A model generated the notes under the pieces. That model was not told the origin of the DNA. It ran no database searches and was given only the letters and a program-made list of their open reading frames with translations. Both the position numbers and the translations under genes were made by a program. From UBA1724 sp051884615 (lineage in GTDB: Bacteria > Verrucomicrobiota > Lentisphaeria > Oligosphaerales > Oligosphaeraceae), in contig JBJEVT010000022.1 of NCBI GenBank assembly GCA_051884615.1, positions 1 through 53,376 on the forward strand: a stretch of 53,376 bases of DNA, read 5' to 3'. Of this stretch, positions 8,468 through 15,961 are shown piece by piece (within the stretch, counting starts at the first letter, position 1; each line of letters begins with the position of its first letter).

Positions 8468-10251
8468 TCGAGAGAATGTTGAAGACAACGGTGGTCTGCC
8501 TGGCAGACGACCGGGAGACGAGTCTCAAGGGCCTGCGCAAACTGGGAAGCGTCCATGTGGTGCGCCAGGCCGCGGAGGAGACGGCTGACCTGAAGACCGC
8601 CCGGGAGGAAGTGGCGCGGTCCGCCAGTCTCCTGAATTTCCTCAAGGGACTTGCCGCCGAAACCAAGGACGCCCCCCCCGCCGGGGAGGCCGCCGGGGAC
8701 GGCGCGGCCTGCCGCCGCCAGTGCCTTGCCCTCTGGGAGGAGCTCCAGCGGAACCAGGAGGAGCTCCAGAAGGTGGAGCGCGCCTGCCAGCAGCTGGCGC
8801 CCTGGGGACATTTTGACGAAACCCTGCTGAAGCGCCTGGAGGAGCGGGGCTGGCATGTGGCCCTGCTGGCGCGCAACGGACGCTCCCAGGAGAATTGGCT
8901 TCAGGAATGGAAGGAGCGCCCCGAGGGGACGGTGGAGCTGGTGGTCTCCCGCCAGAGGGACCAGGTCCTGTCTCTGGTGCTCTCCCCCGCGCCCCTGGAG
9001 GGGCTCCCCCTGGCGCCCCAGCGCTTTGCCGAGGGCATGGATCTGGCGGCCCTGGAGGACCGGGAGCAGACCTTGCGGCGCAAGTGCCAGGAGGCCACGG
9101 AGGCCCTGCGGCGGCATGCCCTGGTGGACGGGGAGGTGCTGGCGCGGGAGCACGCCCGTCTGGAGAGGGCAGGGGAGTTTCTTGCCACCCGGGATGGCAT
9201 GGGCCGTTCCGGGCAGGCCCTGTGCTATCTCCAGGGCTATGTGCCGGAGACCCAGCTGGAGGAGTTGCGGGAGGCCGCCCGCAGCCATGGCTGGGCCCTG
9301 CGCTACGAGGCGGTGCAGCCCGAAGATCCCCTTGTGCCTACCAAGCTGACCATGCCCCGGCATTGGGAGATGGCCAAGGTGATTCTGGATTTCATCGGCA
9401 TCCTGCCCGGATACAACGAGGTGGACATCTCCGTGGCCGTCATGGTCTTCCTCTCCCTCTTCTGCGGCATGCTGGTGGGCGACGCCGGCTATGGCGTCAT
9501 CTTCACCGGCCTCTCCCTGTGGGGGCTGGGCAAATGCCGCCGGCAGCGTCCGGAGTTCCTTCCCGCCATGAAGCTGTTCACGGGGATGTCCCTGTGCGTC
9601 CTGGCGTGGGGCGCCCTGTCGGGCAACTGGTTCGGCCTCTCCTGGGGCGGGCTTCCCTGGCTGGCGGACAGCGAGCGCGGGCAGCTGAACGTCCAGCTCT
9701 TCTGCTTCTTCCTGGCGGCCATCCACCTCTCCCTGGCCCATCTCTGGAAGATTCCCCTCTCCCGGACCTGGCGGGGCAGGCTGGGCAACCTGGGCTGGGC
9801 CATCTTCCTGTGGGCCAACTTCTTCACCGTGAAGTGCCTGCTCATCGACAACTCCTTCGCCAAGTTCACCATCCCCTCCGTCATGTATGGCGTGGGCACG
9901 GTCCTGATCCTGCTCTTCTCCATCCAATGGAACAACATGGGGGATGTGATCTACTCCCCCTTCACCTTCATCAACAGCCTCAGCGACCTCCTCTCCTACA
10001 TCCGCCTCTACGCCGTGGGCCTCTCCAGCGTCTACATCGCCAAGGCCTTCAACGACATGAGCGCCATGATCTGGGAGAAGAGCCCCTGGCTCCTCCCCGT
10101 GGGCGCCCTCGTCGTCCTGGCGGGCCACCTCCTCAACGTGGCCATGGCCCTGATGAGCGTCCTGGTCCACGGCATCCGCCTCAACACCCTGGAGTTCTCC
10201 GGGCACATCGGGGTGGAGTGGGGCGGCCGTCCCTACAAGCCCTTCCGCTAG
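8464..10251 (+). CDS. atpI: V-type ATP synthase membrane subunit I
   Basis: Subunit I (the a subunit) carries the ion half-channels next to the rotor ring. The 595-residue protein has a soluble coiled-coil N-terminal half. From about residue 310 it becomes a membrane domain with some seven hydrophobic segments. The essential arginine of the family lies in DLLSYIRLYAVGLS (R514). The closing segments contain LAGHLLNVAMALMSVLVHGIRLNTLEF, a conserved stretch of this subunit. The gene is coupled to subunit D by an ATGA overlap and precedes the proteolipid gene by 70 bases. Confidence 0.93.
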   Translation: MIERMLKTTVVCLADDRETSLKGLRKLGSVHVVRQAAEETADLKTAREEVARSASLLNFLKGLAAETKDAPPAGEAAGDGAACRRQCLALWEELQRNQEELQKVERACQQLAPWGHFDETLLKRLEERGWHVALLARNGRSQENWLQEWKERPEGTVELVVSRQRDQVLSLVLSPAPLEGLPLAPQRFAEGMDLAALEDREQTLRRKCQEATEALRRHALVDGEVLAREHARLERAGEFLATRDGMGRSGQALCYLQGYVPETQLEELREAARSHGWALRYEAVQPEDPLVPTKLTMPRHWEMAKVILDFIGILPGYNEVDISVAVMVFLSLFCGMLVGDAGYGVIFTGLSLWGLGKCRRQRPEFLPAMKLFTGMSLCVLAWGALSGNWFGLSWGGLPWLADSERGQLNVQLFCFFLAAIHLSLAHLWKIPLSRTWRGRLGNLGWAIFLWANFFTVKCLLIDNSFAKFTIPSVMYGVGTVLILLFSIQWNNMGDVIYSPFTFINSLSDLLSYIRLYAVGLSSVYIAKAFNDMSAMIWEKSPWLLPVGALVVLAGHLLNVAMALMSVLVHGIRLNTLEFSGHIGVEWGGRPYKPFR

Positions 10252-10321
10252 GCAACCCTCCCTTTTTTCCCTCCCTTTTCTTGGATTCCCCACCCTTCAC
10301 CCCACACAGGAGACACACATC

Positions 10322-10789
10322 ATGATTGATCCCAACATCGCAAAGGCTCTGGTCGGTCTCGGCGCCATCGCCGCCTTCGGCATCGCCGCCGTGGGCTCCG
10401 CCATCGGCTGCGGCATGGCCGCCGCCAGCGCCATCGGCAGCTGGAAACGCTGCTATGTCCAGGGCAAGGCCGCCCCCTTCCAGCTCACCATCTTCGCCGG
10501 CGTCTCCATGACCCAGACCATCTACGGACTGATTCTCATGCTCCAAATCCTCAACCTGGATCCCAGACTCTGGCCCGCCGCCCTTGCCGTGGGCATCCTG
10601 GGCGGCCTGGGCATCGGCGCCAGCGCCGTCTACCAGGGCCGCGCCGCCGCCGGAGCCTGCGACTCCTTCAGCGAAACCGGACAGGGCTTCGCCAACAACC
10701 TCATCGCCCTGGGCGTGGTGGAGACCATCGCCATCTTCGCCATGGTCTTCTCCATGATGTTCCTCACCAACATGACCCCGGTGGCCTAG
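10322..10789 (+). CDS. atpK: V-type ATP synthase proteolipid subunit K with Na+-site residues
   Basis: Subunit K forms the rotor ring. The 155-residue protein is a duplicated hairpin with four membrane helices, the V-type arrangement. The ion-binding glutamate sits only in the second hairpin (GVVETIAIF, E134). The Enterococcus hirae Na+ ring uses T64, Q65, Q110 and E139. The matching residues here are T64 and Q65 (VSMTQTIYG), Q105 (YQGRAAAG) and E134, so Na+ translocation is predicted. A good ribosome site (AGGAG) precedes the ATG in a 70-base gap, which fits the need for extra copies of this subunit. It is the last gene of the operon. Confidence 0.92.
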   Translation: MIDPNIAKALVGLGAIAAFGIAAVGSAIGCGMAAASAIGSWKRCYVQGKAAPFQLTIFAGVSMTQTIYGLILMLQILNLDPRLWPAALAVGILGGLGIGASAVYQGRAAAGACDSFSETGQGFANNLIALGVVETIAIFAMVFSMMFLTNMTPVA

Positions 10790-10816
10790 CCTCCTCTCCC
10801 CCCCTCCCTCCTGCCA

Positions 10817-10846
10817 CCGCCCCGGATTCCCGGCACTCCGGGGCGG
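10817..10846 (+). terminator. GC-rich hairpin at the end of the V-ATPase operon
   Basis: A perfect 10-bp inverted repeat (CCGCCCCGGA at 10817-10826 and its complement at 10837-10846) with a 10-base loop lies 28 bases after the subunit K stop. No U-tract follows, so it may be a weak terminator or an RNA-stabilising hairpin. Confidence 0.5.
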
Positions 10847-10862
10847 GACAGGGGGTTCTGAT

Positions 10863-10897
10863 ATTTATAACCCGTTGAGAGAGAATGGGTTATAAAT
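10863..10897 (+). promoter_or_regulatory. 11-bp AT-rich inverted repeat before the antiporter gene
   Basis: ATTTATAACCC (10863-10873) is repeated inverted and perfect at 10887-10897 around a 13-base spacer. In a GC-rich gap this AT island is the likely promoter or operator region of the antiporter gene that begins at 10957. The regulator is unknown. Confidence 0.45.
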
Positions 10898-10956
10898 CAC
10901 GCGCCCCAAGGCGCCGCCTTCCTCTCTCTCTTCCTGGTCCCCCGCCTTTTCCGCCC

Positions 10957-12603
10957 ATGCCCCTTGTCTACGACAATCTTCCCGGCCTGATGCTCATGTG
11001 CGGGCTGCTGATTGTGGGGTGTGTCCTCTTCAGCAAGCTCTCCTCCCGGTTCAGCATGCCGGGGCTTCTGGTCTTTTTGCTGATCGGGATGGCCATGCGC
11101 CTGGGGGTCTCCACTCTGGCGGGCGGGCCGGAGAGCATCACCAGCCAGCTGCCCTGGCGCCACGCCAACCTGATTGGCACCCTGGCCCTCTCCTTCATCC
11201 TTTTCTCCGGGGGACTGGACTCCTCCCTGGCGGACATCCGGAAGGTGCTCCGCACCGGGACCATCCTCTCCACCCTGGGGGTGCTTCTCACCACCTTGCT
11301 TCTGGGGGGCTTCGCGGCCTCCATCGCCACCCTGGCGGGCCACCAGGAGCTCTGGCCCCACTGCCTCCTCTTCGGCGCCATCATCTCCTCCACGGACGCC
11401 AGCGCCGTCTTCTCCATTCTCCGGGGGCGCCGCATCAGCCTCAAAGGGGACCTGAAGCCCTTGCTGGAGTATGAATCCGGGTCCAACGACCCCATGGCCA
11501 CCTTCCTCACCCTCTTCTTCCTCCAGCTCTGCACCGCCCAGGGCGCGGAGGGCGGCTGGGGCATTGGAAAAGCCGCCTTCTGGTTCCTGCCCCAGTTCCT
11601 CTATCAGATGGGCGGGGGCGTCTTGGCCGGCATCCTGGTGGCCAAGGTGGCGGTGTGGCTCTTCAACCATCTCCGGCTGGACTACGACGGTCTCTACTAT
11701 GTGCTGGGGGTGGCGGTGGTCTTCCTGTGCCATGCCTCGGCGGCGTGCCTGGGGGCCAACGGCTTCATGGCCGCCTATGTGGGCGGTGTCTGCATGGGCG
11801 CCCACCGGTTTGTCTTCCGCAACAGCTTCTCCCGCTTCGCCGACGCCCTGGGCTGGCTGATGCAGGTGGTGCTTTTCACCATTCTGGGCTTCATGGCCAA
11901 TCCCCGGGTCATCGGGGAGCATTGGATTCTGGGGATTCTGATGGGGGCGATGCTGATGCTGGTGGCGCGCCCCCTGGCCACCTGGCTTTGCATGGCCGGC
12001 AGCGGATATTCCGCCCGCGCCAAGCTTCTGGTCAGCTGGGTGGGTCTCCGGGGCGGCGCCCCCATCATGCTTGCCACCTTCCCCATGCTCCTGCCCGGGG
12101 AGCAGCAGGTGAATCTGGCGGGGGATGTGAATGTCTGCGAACTGATTTTCAACATGGTCTTCTGCATGGTGCTGCTTTCCGTGGTGCTCCAGAGCTTCAC
12201 CATCATGCCCCTGGCCCGGCTCCTGAAACTGGATTCCCCCCTCCAGGTGGTCGCCACCGCCCCCATCTCCTTCGACCAGGTGAACTACCACGAGCCCGCC
12301 GCCCGGAAGAAGGCGGAGGAGAATCCGGACGACCTGGCCTGCAACGAGCCCGCCGTCTACCGGGTCCATCCCGGCGCCTTCCCGGAGGGCAAGGAGATCC
12401 GGGCGCTGGCGCTGCCCCGGGGCGTCTTCATCGTCATGATCGCCCGCAAGGGGCAGTGGCTGGCGCCGCGGGGAGAGACGGTGCTGCGCGCCGGGGACGA
12501 ACTCACGGTCCTGGCCACCCCCGCCAACCAGAAGCTGGCGGCCGCCTGCTTCCAGCCCCCGGCCAAGGAGGAGGCGGTCCCGCCTCCCGCCGCCCACGCC
12601 TGA
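10957..12603 (+). CDS. CPA1-type K+(Na+)/H+ antiporter with C-terminal TrkA_C domain
   Basis: This is a membrane exchanger of the NhaP2/CvrA type, predicted to swap K+ or Na+ for protons and control cytoplasmic pH and ion balance. The ATG at 10957 gives 548 residues beginning MPLVYDNLPGLMLMCGLL, which places the first helix as in family members. An ATG at 10885 would add 24 Pro/Arg-rich residues and looks false, although neither start has a clear ribosome site. About 12-13 hydrophobic segments run to residue about 430. The conserved TDASAVFSILRG and YESGSNDPMA motifs hold the transport acidic residues. Residues about 450-548 form a soluble regulatory domain like TrkA_C. It stands next to the V-ATPase genes but has its own upstream palindrome. 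Confidence 0.88.
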   Translation: MPLVYDNLPGLMLMCGLLIVGCVLFSKLSSRFSMPGLLVFLLIGMAMRLGVSTLAGGPESITSQLPWRHANLIGTLALSFILFSGGLDSSLADIRKVLRTGTILSTLGVLLTTLLLGGFAASIATLAGHQELWPHCLLFGAIISSTDASAVFSILRGRRISLKGDLKPLLEYESGSNDPMATFLTLFFLQLCTAQGAEGGWGIGKAAFWFLPQFLYQMGGGVLAGILVAKVAVWLFNHLRLDYDGLYYVLGVAVVFLCHASAACLGANGFMAAYVGGVCMGAHRFVFRNSFSRFADALGWLMQVVLFTILGFMANPRVIGEHWILGILMGAMLMLVARPLATWLCMAGSGYSARAKLLVSWVGLRGGAPIMLATFPMLLPGEQQVNLAGDVNVCELIFNMVFCMVLLSVVLQSFTIMPLARLLKLDSPLQVVATAPISFDQVNYHEPAARKKAEENPDDLACNEPAVYRVHPGAFPEGKEIRALALPRGVFIVMIARKGQWLAPRGETVLRAGDELTVLATPANQKLAAACFQPPAKEEAVPPPAAHA

Positions 12604-12651
12604 GTCCACCCCCCTTCTTTTCCCCTTTTCCAACTGCAAACGAGACCCACC

Positions 12652-12915
12652 ATGAAAGAACTGTCGGCCCTCCGTGGGGAGATTGACCAGATCGACGACC
12701 AGCTCCTGTCCCTGTTCCTGCGACGAATGGAGATGATGGGAGAGGTGGCGGCGGCCAAGGCGGCCGCCGGAGTCCCCCTGACGGATTCCGCACGGGAGAG
12801 CCAGATTCTGGAACGTCTGGCCGCCCAGGCGCCGGGACGGGAAGCGGAGGTGCGGGCCTTGTTCCAGGCCATCTTCCAGGCTGCCAAGGGATTGCAGGTC
12901 AAGTCGAGCTCATGA
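12652..12915 (+). CDS. Chorismate mutase (AroQ class, monofunctional)
   Basis: The enzyme converts chorismate to prephenate for phenylalanine and tyrosine synthesis. The 87-residue protein is a single AroQ domain of three helices. Its likely active-site residues, by comparison with the E. coli P-protein domain, are R8 (LRGEIDQID), R24 or R25, K36, D45, R48, E49 (TDSARES) and a glutamine near the end. No prephenate dehydratase, dehydrogenase or DAHP synthase domain is attached. Its stop overlaps the start of ispH (ATGA at 12912-12915), so the two are translated together. Confidence 0.88.
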   Translation: MKELSALRGEIDQIDDQLLSLFLRRMEMMGEVAAAKAAAGVPLTDSARESQILERLAAQAPGREAEVRALFQAIFQAAKGLQVKSSS

Positions 12916-13889
12916 GTTCCGTCTCTTGCCAGGAAAAAGGGGAGGCTTTGCCCGGCGGCAGGTCTCCCCGGGGCGTTCTCCATCTGGTGTATCCGTCGGG
13001 GTTTTGCTCGGGGGTGCGCCGCGCCATCGACATTTGCCATCGGCTGCTGGCGAAATACCCTGGCAGGCCCTTGTATGTGCTGCGGGATCTGGTGCACAAC
13101 CATCAGGTGAGCCGGCAACTGCGGGAGGAGGGGGTCGTCTTCGTGGAGGAGGTGGGGCAGGTGCCCCCGGGGGAACGGCTTGTGCTGGGCGCCCATGGCG
13201 CCACCCGGGAGACCCTGGCCCTCTGCCGCCAGAGGGGACTGGTGGCCCATGACGCCACCTGCCCCGTCATCTGTCACCGACAGACCCAGTTGCGCCGGCT
13301 TCCTCCCGACGCCACGGTCTGTCTGCTGGGGGAGGCGGGACATCCGGAGATCCAGGCCCTGCGGGACTGCCTCCGGGAGAGGACCTGTCATCTTGTGGCA
13401 AACGCCCGGGAGGCGGCGGCCCTGCCCCCTCTGCCCCCCGGCACCTACTACTTCTGCCAGACCAGCCGGGGACGGGACGAGGTGGCTGAAGTGCGCCGTA
13501 TCCTCCAGGAGAAGACGCCCCGGCTTCACGACCAGGCGCACATCTGCTGGAATCAGCGCGCCCGACAGCAGGATCTGATCGAACTTGCCCCCCAGTGCGA
13601 CAGGGTTTACATTCTGGGGTCCTCCCACAGCGCCAACGGGCGCCGTCTTCTGCAGCTTGCCCAGACCCATTGCCCTGGCCCCTGCCGGATGGTGGAGGAG
13701 GGGGACGAACTGTCCCCGGAGGAATTGTCGGGCGTGGTCAGCCTGGGGCTGGCCAGCGCCACCAGCACGCCGGACTCCCTGGTGGAGGAGTGGGTGGAGC
13801 GCTTCCGGCGCCTGGGATTCGTCCAGCCGGGGGAGGGCGCGTCCTGCCCGGATTCCGGCCCCGGCGGCCTGCCGCCGCCTGAAAAATGA
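12912..13889 (+). CDS. ispH: 4-hydroxy-3-methylbut-2-enyl diphosphate reductase (IspH)
   Basis: IspH is the last enzyme of the MEP isoprenoid pathway, reducing HMBPP to IPP and DMAPP with a [4Fe-4S] cluster. The three cluster cysteines are C32 (GFCSGVRRAI), C117 (DATCPVIC) and C212 (HICWNQRARQ). Substrate-site stretches include VHNHQV, GAHGATRE, GHPEIQ with the proton-relay glutamate, FCQTS, and GSSHSANGRR. The 325-residue length fits the family. It is divergent: the usual TQTT reads CQTS and the NSSN motif reads HSAN. The start overlaps the chorismate mutase stop. The Pro/Gly-rich tail after about residue 305 is extra. Confidence 0.9.
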   Translation: MSSVSCQEKGEALPGGRSPRGVLHLVYPSGFCSGVRRAIDICHRLLAKYPGRPLYVLRDLVHNHQVSRQLREEGVVFVEEVGQVPPGERLVLGAHGATRETLALCRQRGLVAHDATCPVICHRQTQLRRLPPDATVCLLGEAGHPEIQALRDCLRERTCHLVANAREAAALPPLPPGTYYFCQTSRGRDEVAEVRRILQEKTPRLHDQAHICWNQRARQQDLIELAPQCDRVYILGSSHSANGRRLLQLAQTHCPGPCRMVEEGDELSPEELSGVVSLGLASATSTPDSLVEEWVERFRRLGFVQPGEGASCPDSGPGGLPPPEK

Positions 13890-13911
13890 ACCTTTTGCCC
13901 CTAGGACCTCA

Positions 13912-15261
13912 ATGAACAGCGAGATCTTCCTCCTTCTTTTCATCTGCACCATGGCGGTGATCACCATCTTCCCCCTGCTGCTGAGGAAATTGTATGTGCC
14001 GGGAGTCATCGCCTTGCTGCTGGCCGGCATGCTCATGGGGGAGGGGCAGTTCAACCTGATCCACCACCTCAGCGGGAGTTTCTCCCAGGTGCTGGGCGGG
14101 GATGCCGGGGTGATGGCCGACTATTTCCGGAATTTTGTGGATTCCCTGGGCTCCCTGGGCCTGGTCTTCCTCATGGCGCTGGCAGGCATGGAGGCCGATT
14201 TCAAGCTCCTGAAGAGTGTCCGGGGCCCCGTCATCTCCCTGAGCATCCTCACCTTCGCCGTCCCCGCCGTGGCCGGCTTCCTGGTCTACCAGCATTTCCG
14301 TCCCGAGGACCTGCCGGGCAAGCTCCTCTACGCCTCCCTCTTCGCCTCCCACTCCGTGGGCATCGTCTTCCCCGTGATGCGGGAGCTGAAGCTCTCCAAG
14401 ACCCGCTTCGGCGCCGCCATCCTCATCTCCACGGTGGTGACGGACATCGCCAGTATCATCCTGCTGGCGGTCTCCGTCCAATGGCAGAAGCTCTTGAAGG
14501 GGTTGTCGGGGTCGTCCTCGGGAATTTCCCTGCTGGACCGTCTGGACCCCGCCTTCATGGGGCATTGGTTTCTGCCCCTCTTCCTGGGGGTGGTGGTGCT
14601 GTTCATCGCCCTGGCGTCCTTCCTGGTGTGGCTGGCGGGGCGCCGGGTGGTGGATCGCCTGGCCGCCAACGAGGATGTGCTCATCTCCTTCCTGCTCCTG
14701 GTGATTCTCCTCACGGTGCTGGCGGGCGAGGCCATCGGCATCAACCTGATTGTCAGCGCCTTCATCGCCGGCCTGGCGCTCTCCCCCCTCCTCAAGGAAA
14801 AGGCGGCCATCTTCCACAAATTCGAGGGCATCGGATACGGTTTCCTCATCCCCTTCCTCTTCCTCTCCATCGGCATGAAGACCGATTTGCGGATCATGTG
14901 CAGCGGCGGCAACCTGAGCATCGTCGTCCTGACGGTGCTGGGGCTGGTGTGCAGCAAGCTGGCATCCGGCTGGGTGGCCCTCCGCATGACCGGATTCTCC
15001 AATGCCCAGGGCATCTGCGGGGGATTGATGACGGTGCCCCAGCTCTCCGCCACCCTGGCCGCCGCCGCCCTGGGAAAAAACCTGGGCATGCTGGACGACA
15101 CTTTCTTCAACGCCATCATCTTCCTCTCCATCGTCACCACCATCCCCATCCCCTCCCTGGTGCGGGGAATCCTCCAGAAGACCGAGCTGGCCTTCGAGAC
15201 CACGGAGGTGGAGGCCTATGTGGTCCCCGAGGAAAATGCGGGAGAGGACGATGTGCTCTGA
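13912..15261 (+). CDS. CPA2-family cation/proton antiporter
   Basis: This is a monovalent cation:proton exchanger of the KefB/NapA type in the cytoplasmic membrane. The ATG at 13912 gives 449 residues starting MNSEIFLLLFICTMAVITIFPLLL. The same frame is open further upstream only because it overlaps ispH. About 11-12 hydrophobic helices are visible. Family landmarks are LVFLMALAGMEADFKLL, SHSVGIVFPV, the TVVTDIASIILLA stretch with the helix-5 acidic residue, and LSIGMKTDL. No TrkA_N or USP domain follows, so this is the bare membrane unit. It begins 22 bases after ispH, and its end overlaps the next gene by 11 bases. Confidence 0.87.
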   Translation: MNSEIFLLLFICTMAVITIFPLLLRKLYVPGVIALLLAGMLMGEGQFNLIHHLSGSFSQVLGGDAGVMADYFRNFVDSLGSLGLVFLMALAGMEADFKLLKSVRGPVISLSILTFAVPAVAGFLVYQHFRPEDLPGKLLYASLFASHSVGIVFPVMRELKLSKTRFGAAILISTVVTDIASIILLAVSVQWQKLLKGLSGSSSGISLLDRLDPAFMGHWFLPLFLGVVVLFIALASFLVWLAGRRVVDRLAANEDVLISFLLLVILLTVLAGEAIGINLIVSAFIAGLALSPLLKEKAAIFHKFEGIGYGFLIPFLFLSIGMKTDLRIMCSGGNLSIVVLTVLGLVCSKLASGWVALRMTGFSNAQGICGGLMTVPQLSATLAAAALGKNLGMLDDTFFNAIIFLSIVTTIPIPSLVRGILQKTELAFETTEVEAYVVPEENAGEDDVL

Positions 15262-15937
15262 AGAATCCCGGGAGAATGGGGTTGCCCCGGGCCGTTGCGC
15301 CGCCCTGGGGCGCGTCTTTCTGGAGGCGGCGCTCTCCGGCTTGTTCATCGGCATTGCCGGGACGGTCTACCTCTCGGTGGAGCCGCCCGCCCTGGGCGCC
15401 TTTCTCTTCGCCTTTGGCCTGATGACTATTCTCTGCCGGGGCTTCAAGCTCTACACGGGCGCCATCGGCTATCTGGTGGTGCAGGGCAGGGCGACGGTCG
15501 CCCGCTATCTGGGGGAGTTGGCGGTGATCTGGGGCGGCAACCTGGCGGGCTGCGTCCTGGTGGGGGCGCTGCTTCGCCGCAGCCGGGTGTATCCCGCCCT
15601 TGCCAGCCGGCTGGCGCCCCTCTGCCAGGCCAAGCTGACGGATGGCTGGGGCAGTCTCCTGATTCTCTCCTTCTTCTGCGGCATCCTGATGTATCTGGCC
15701 GTGGACACCTACCGGCGCCAGGAAATCCCCGTGCCCTTCCGGCTGGCCACGGTCTTCCTCTGCGTGGTGGTCTTCATCCTCTGCGGCTTTGAACACTGCG
15801 TCGCCAATATGTACTACTTCTCCGCCGCCGGAGTCTGGGGATCCCGCGCCCTGGGCAAAATCCTCCTGATGACCCTGGGAAATTCCCTGGGAGGGTTCCT
15901 CCTGCCCCTGGCGGACCGCTTCCGGACACGCACATAG
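15251..15937 (+). CDS. Formate/nitrite transporter (FNT) family channel
   Basis: FNT proteins are pentameric aquaporin-like channels for formate, nitrite, hydrosulfide or related small anions. I chose the ATG at 15251, which has GGAGAGG just upstream and gives 228 residues. An ATG at 15218 would overlap the antiporter gene by 44 bases. Six hydrophobic segments are visible. Diagnostic stretches are FGLMTILCRGFKLYTGA and GFEHCVANMYYFSAAG, where the histidine is the central gating residue of the family, and TLGNSLGG near the end. Substrate is undetermined. Formate would fit a fermentative anaerobe, but that is inference. Confidence 0.85.
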   Translation: MCSEESRENGVAPGRCAALGRVFLEAALSGLFIGIAGTVYLSVEPPALGAFLFAFGLMTILCRGFKLYTGAIGYLVVQGRATVARYLGELAVIWGGNLAGCVLVGALLRRSRVYPALASRLAPLCQAKLTDGWGSLLILSFFCGILMYLAVDTYRRQEIPVPFRLATVFLCVVVFILCGFEHCVANMYYFSAAGVWGSRALGKILLMTLGNSLGGFLLPLADRFRTRT

Positions 15938-15961
15938 CCCCCCCCCTTTCCCTGGACCTCC

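Noticed and set aside
4148..8488. Minus-strand open frame of 1446 codons opposite the V-ATPase genes
   Set aside because: It is the antisense of strongly supported ATPase genes; its peptide is low-complexity Gly/His/Leu/Val-rich and matches no family. High GC keeps antisense frames open.
13585..13911. N-terminal extension of the CPA2 antiporter
   Set aside because: That stretch is the ispH gene read in another frame; it is Arg/Pro/Ala-rich and not a membrane segment.
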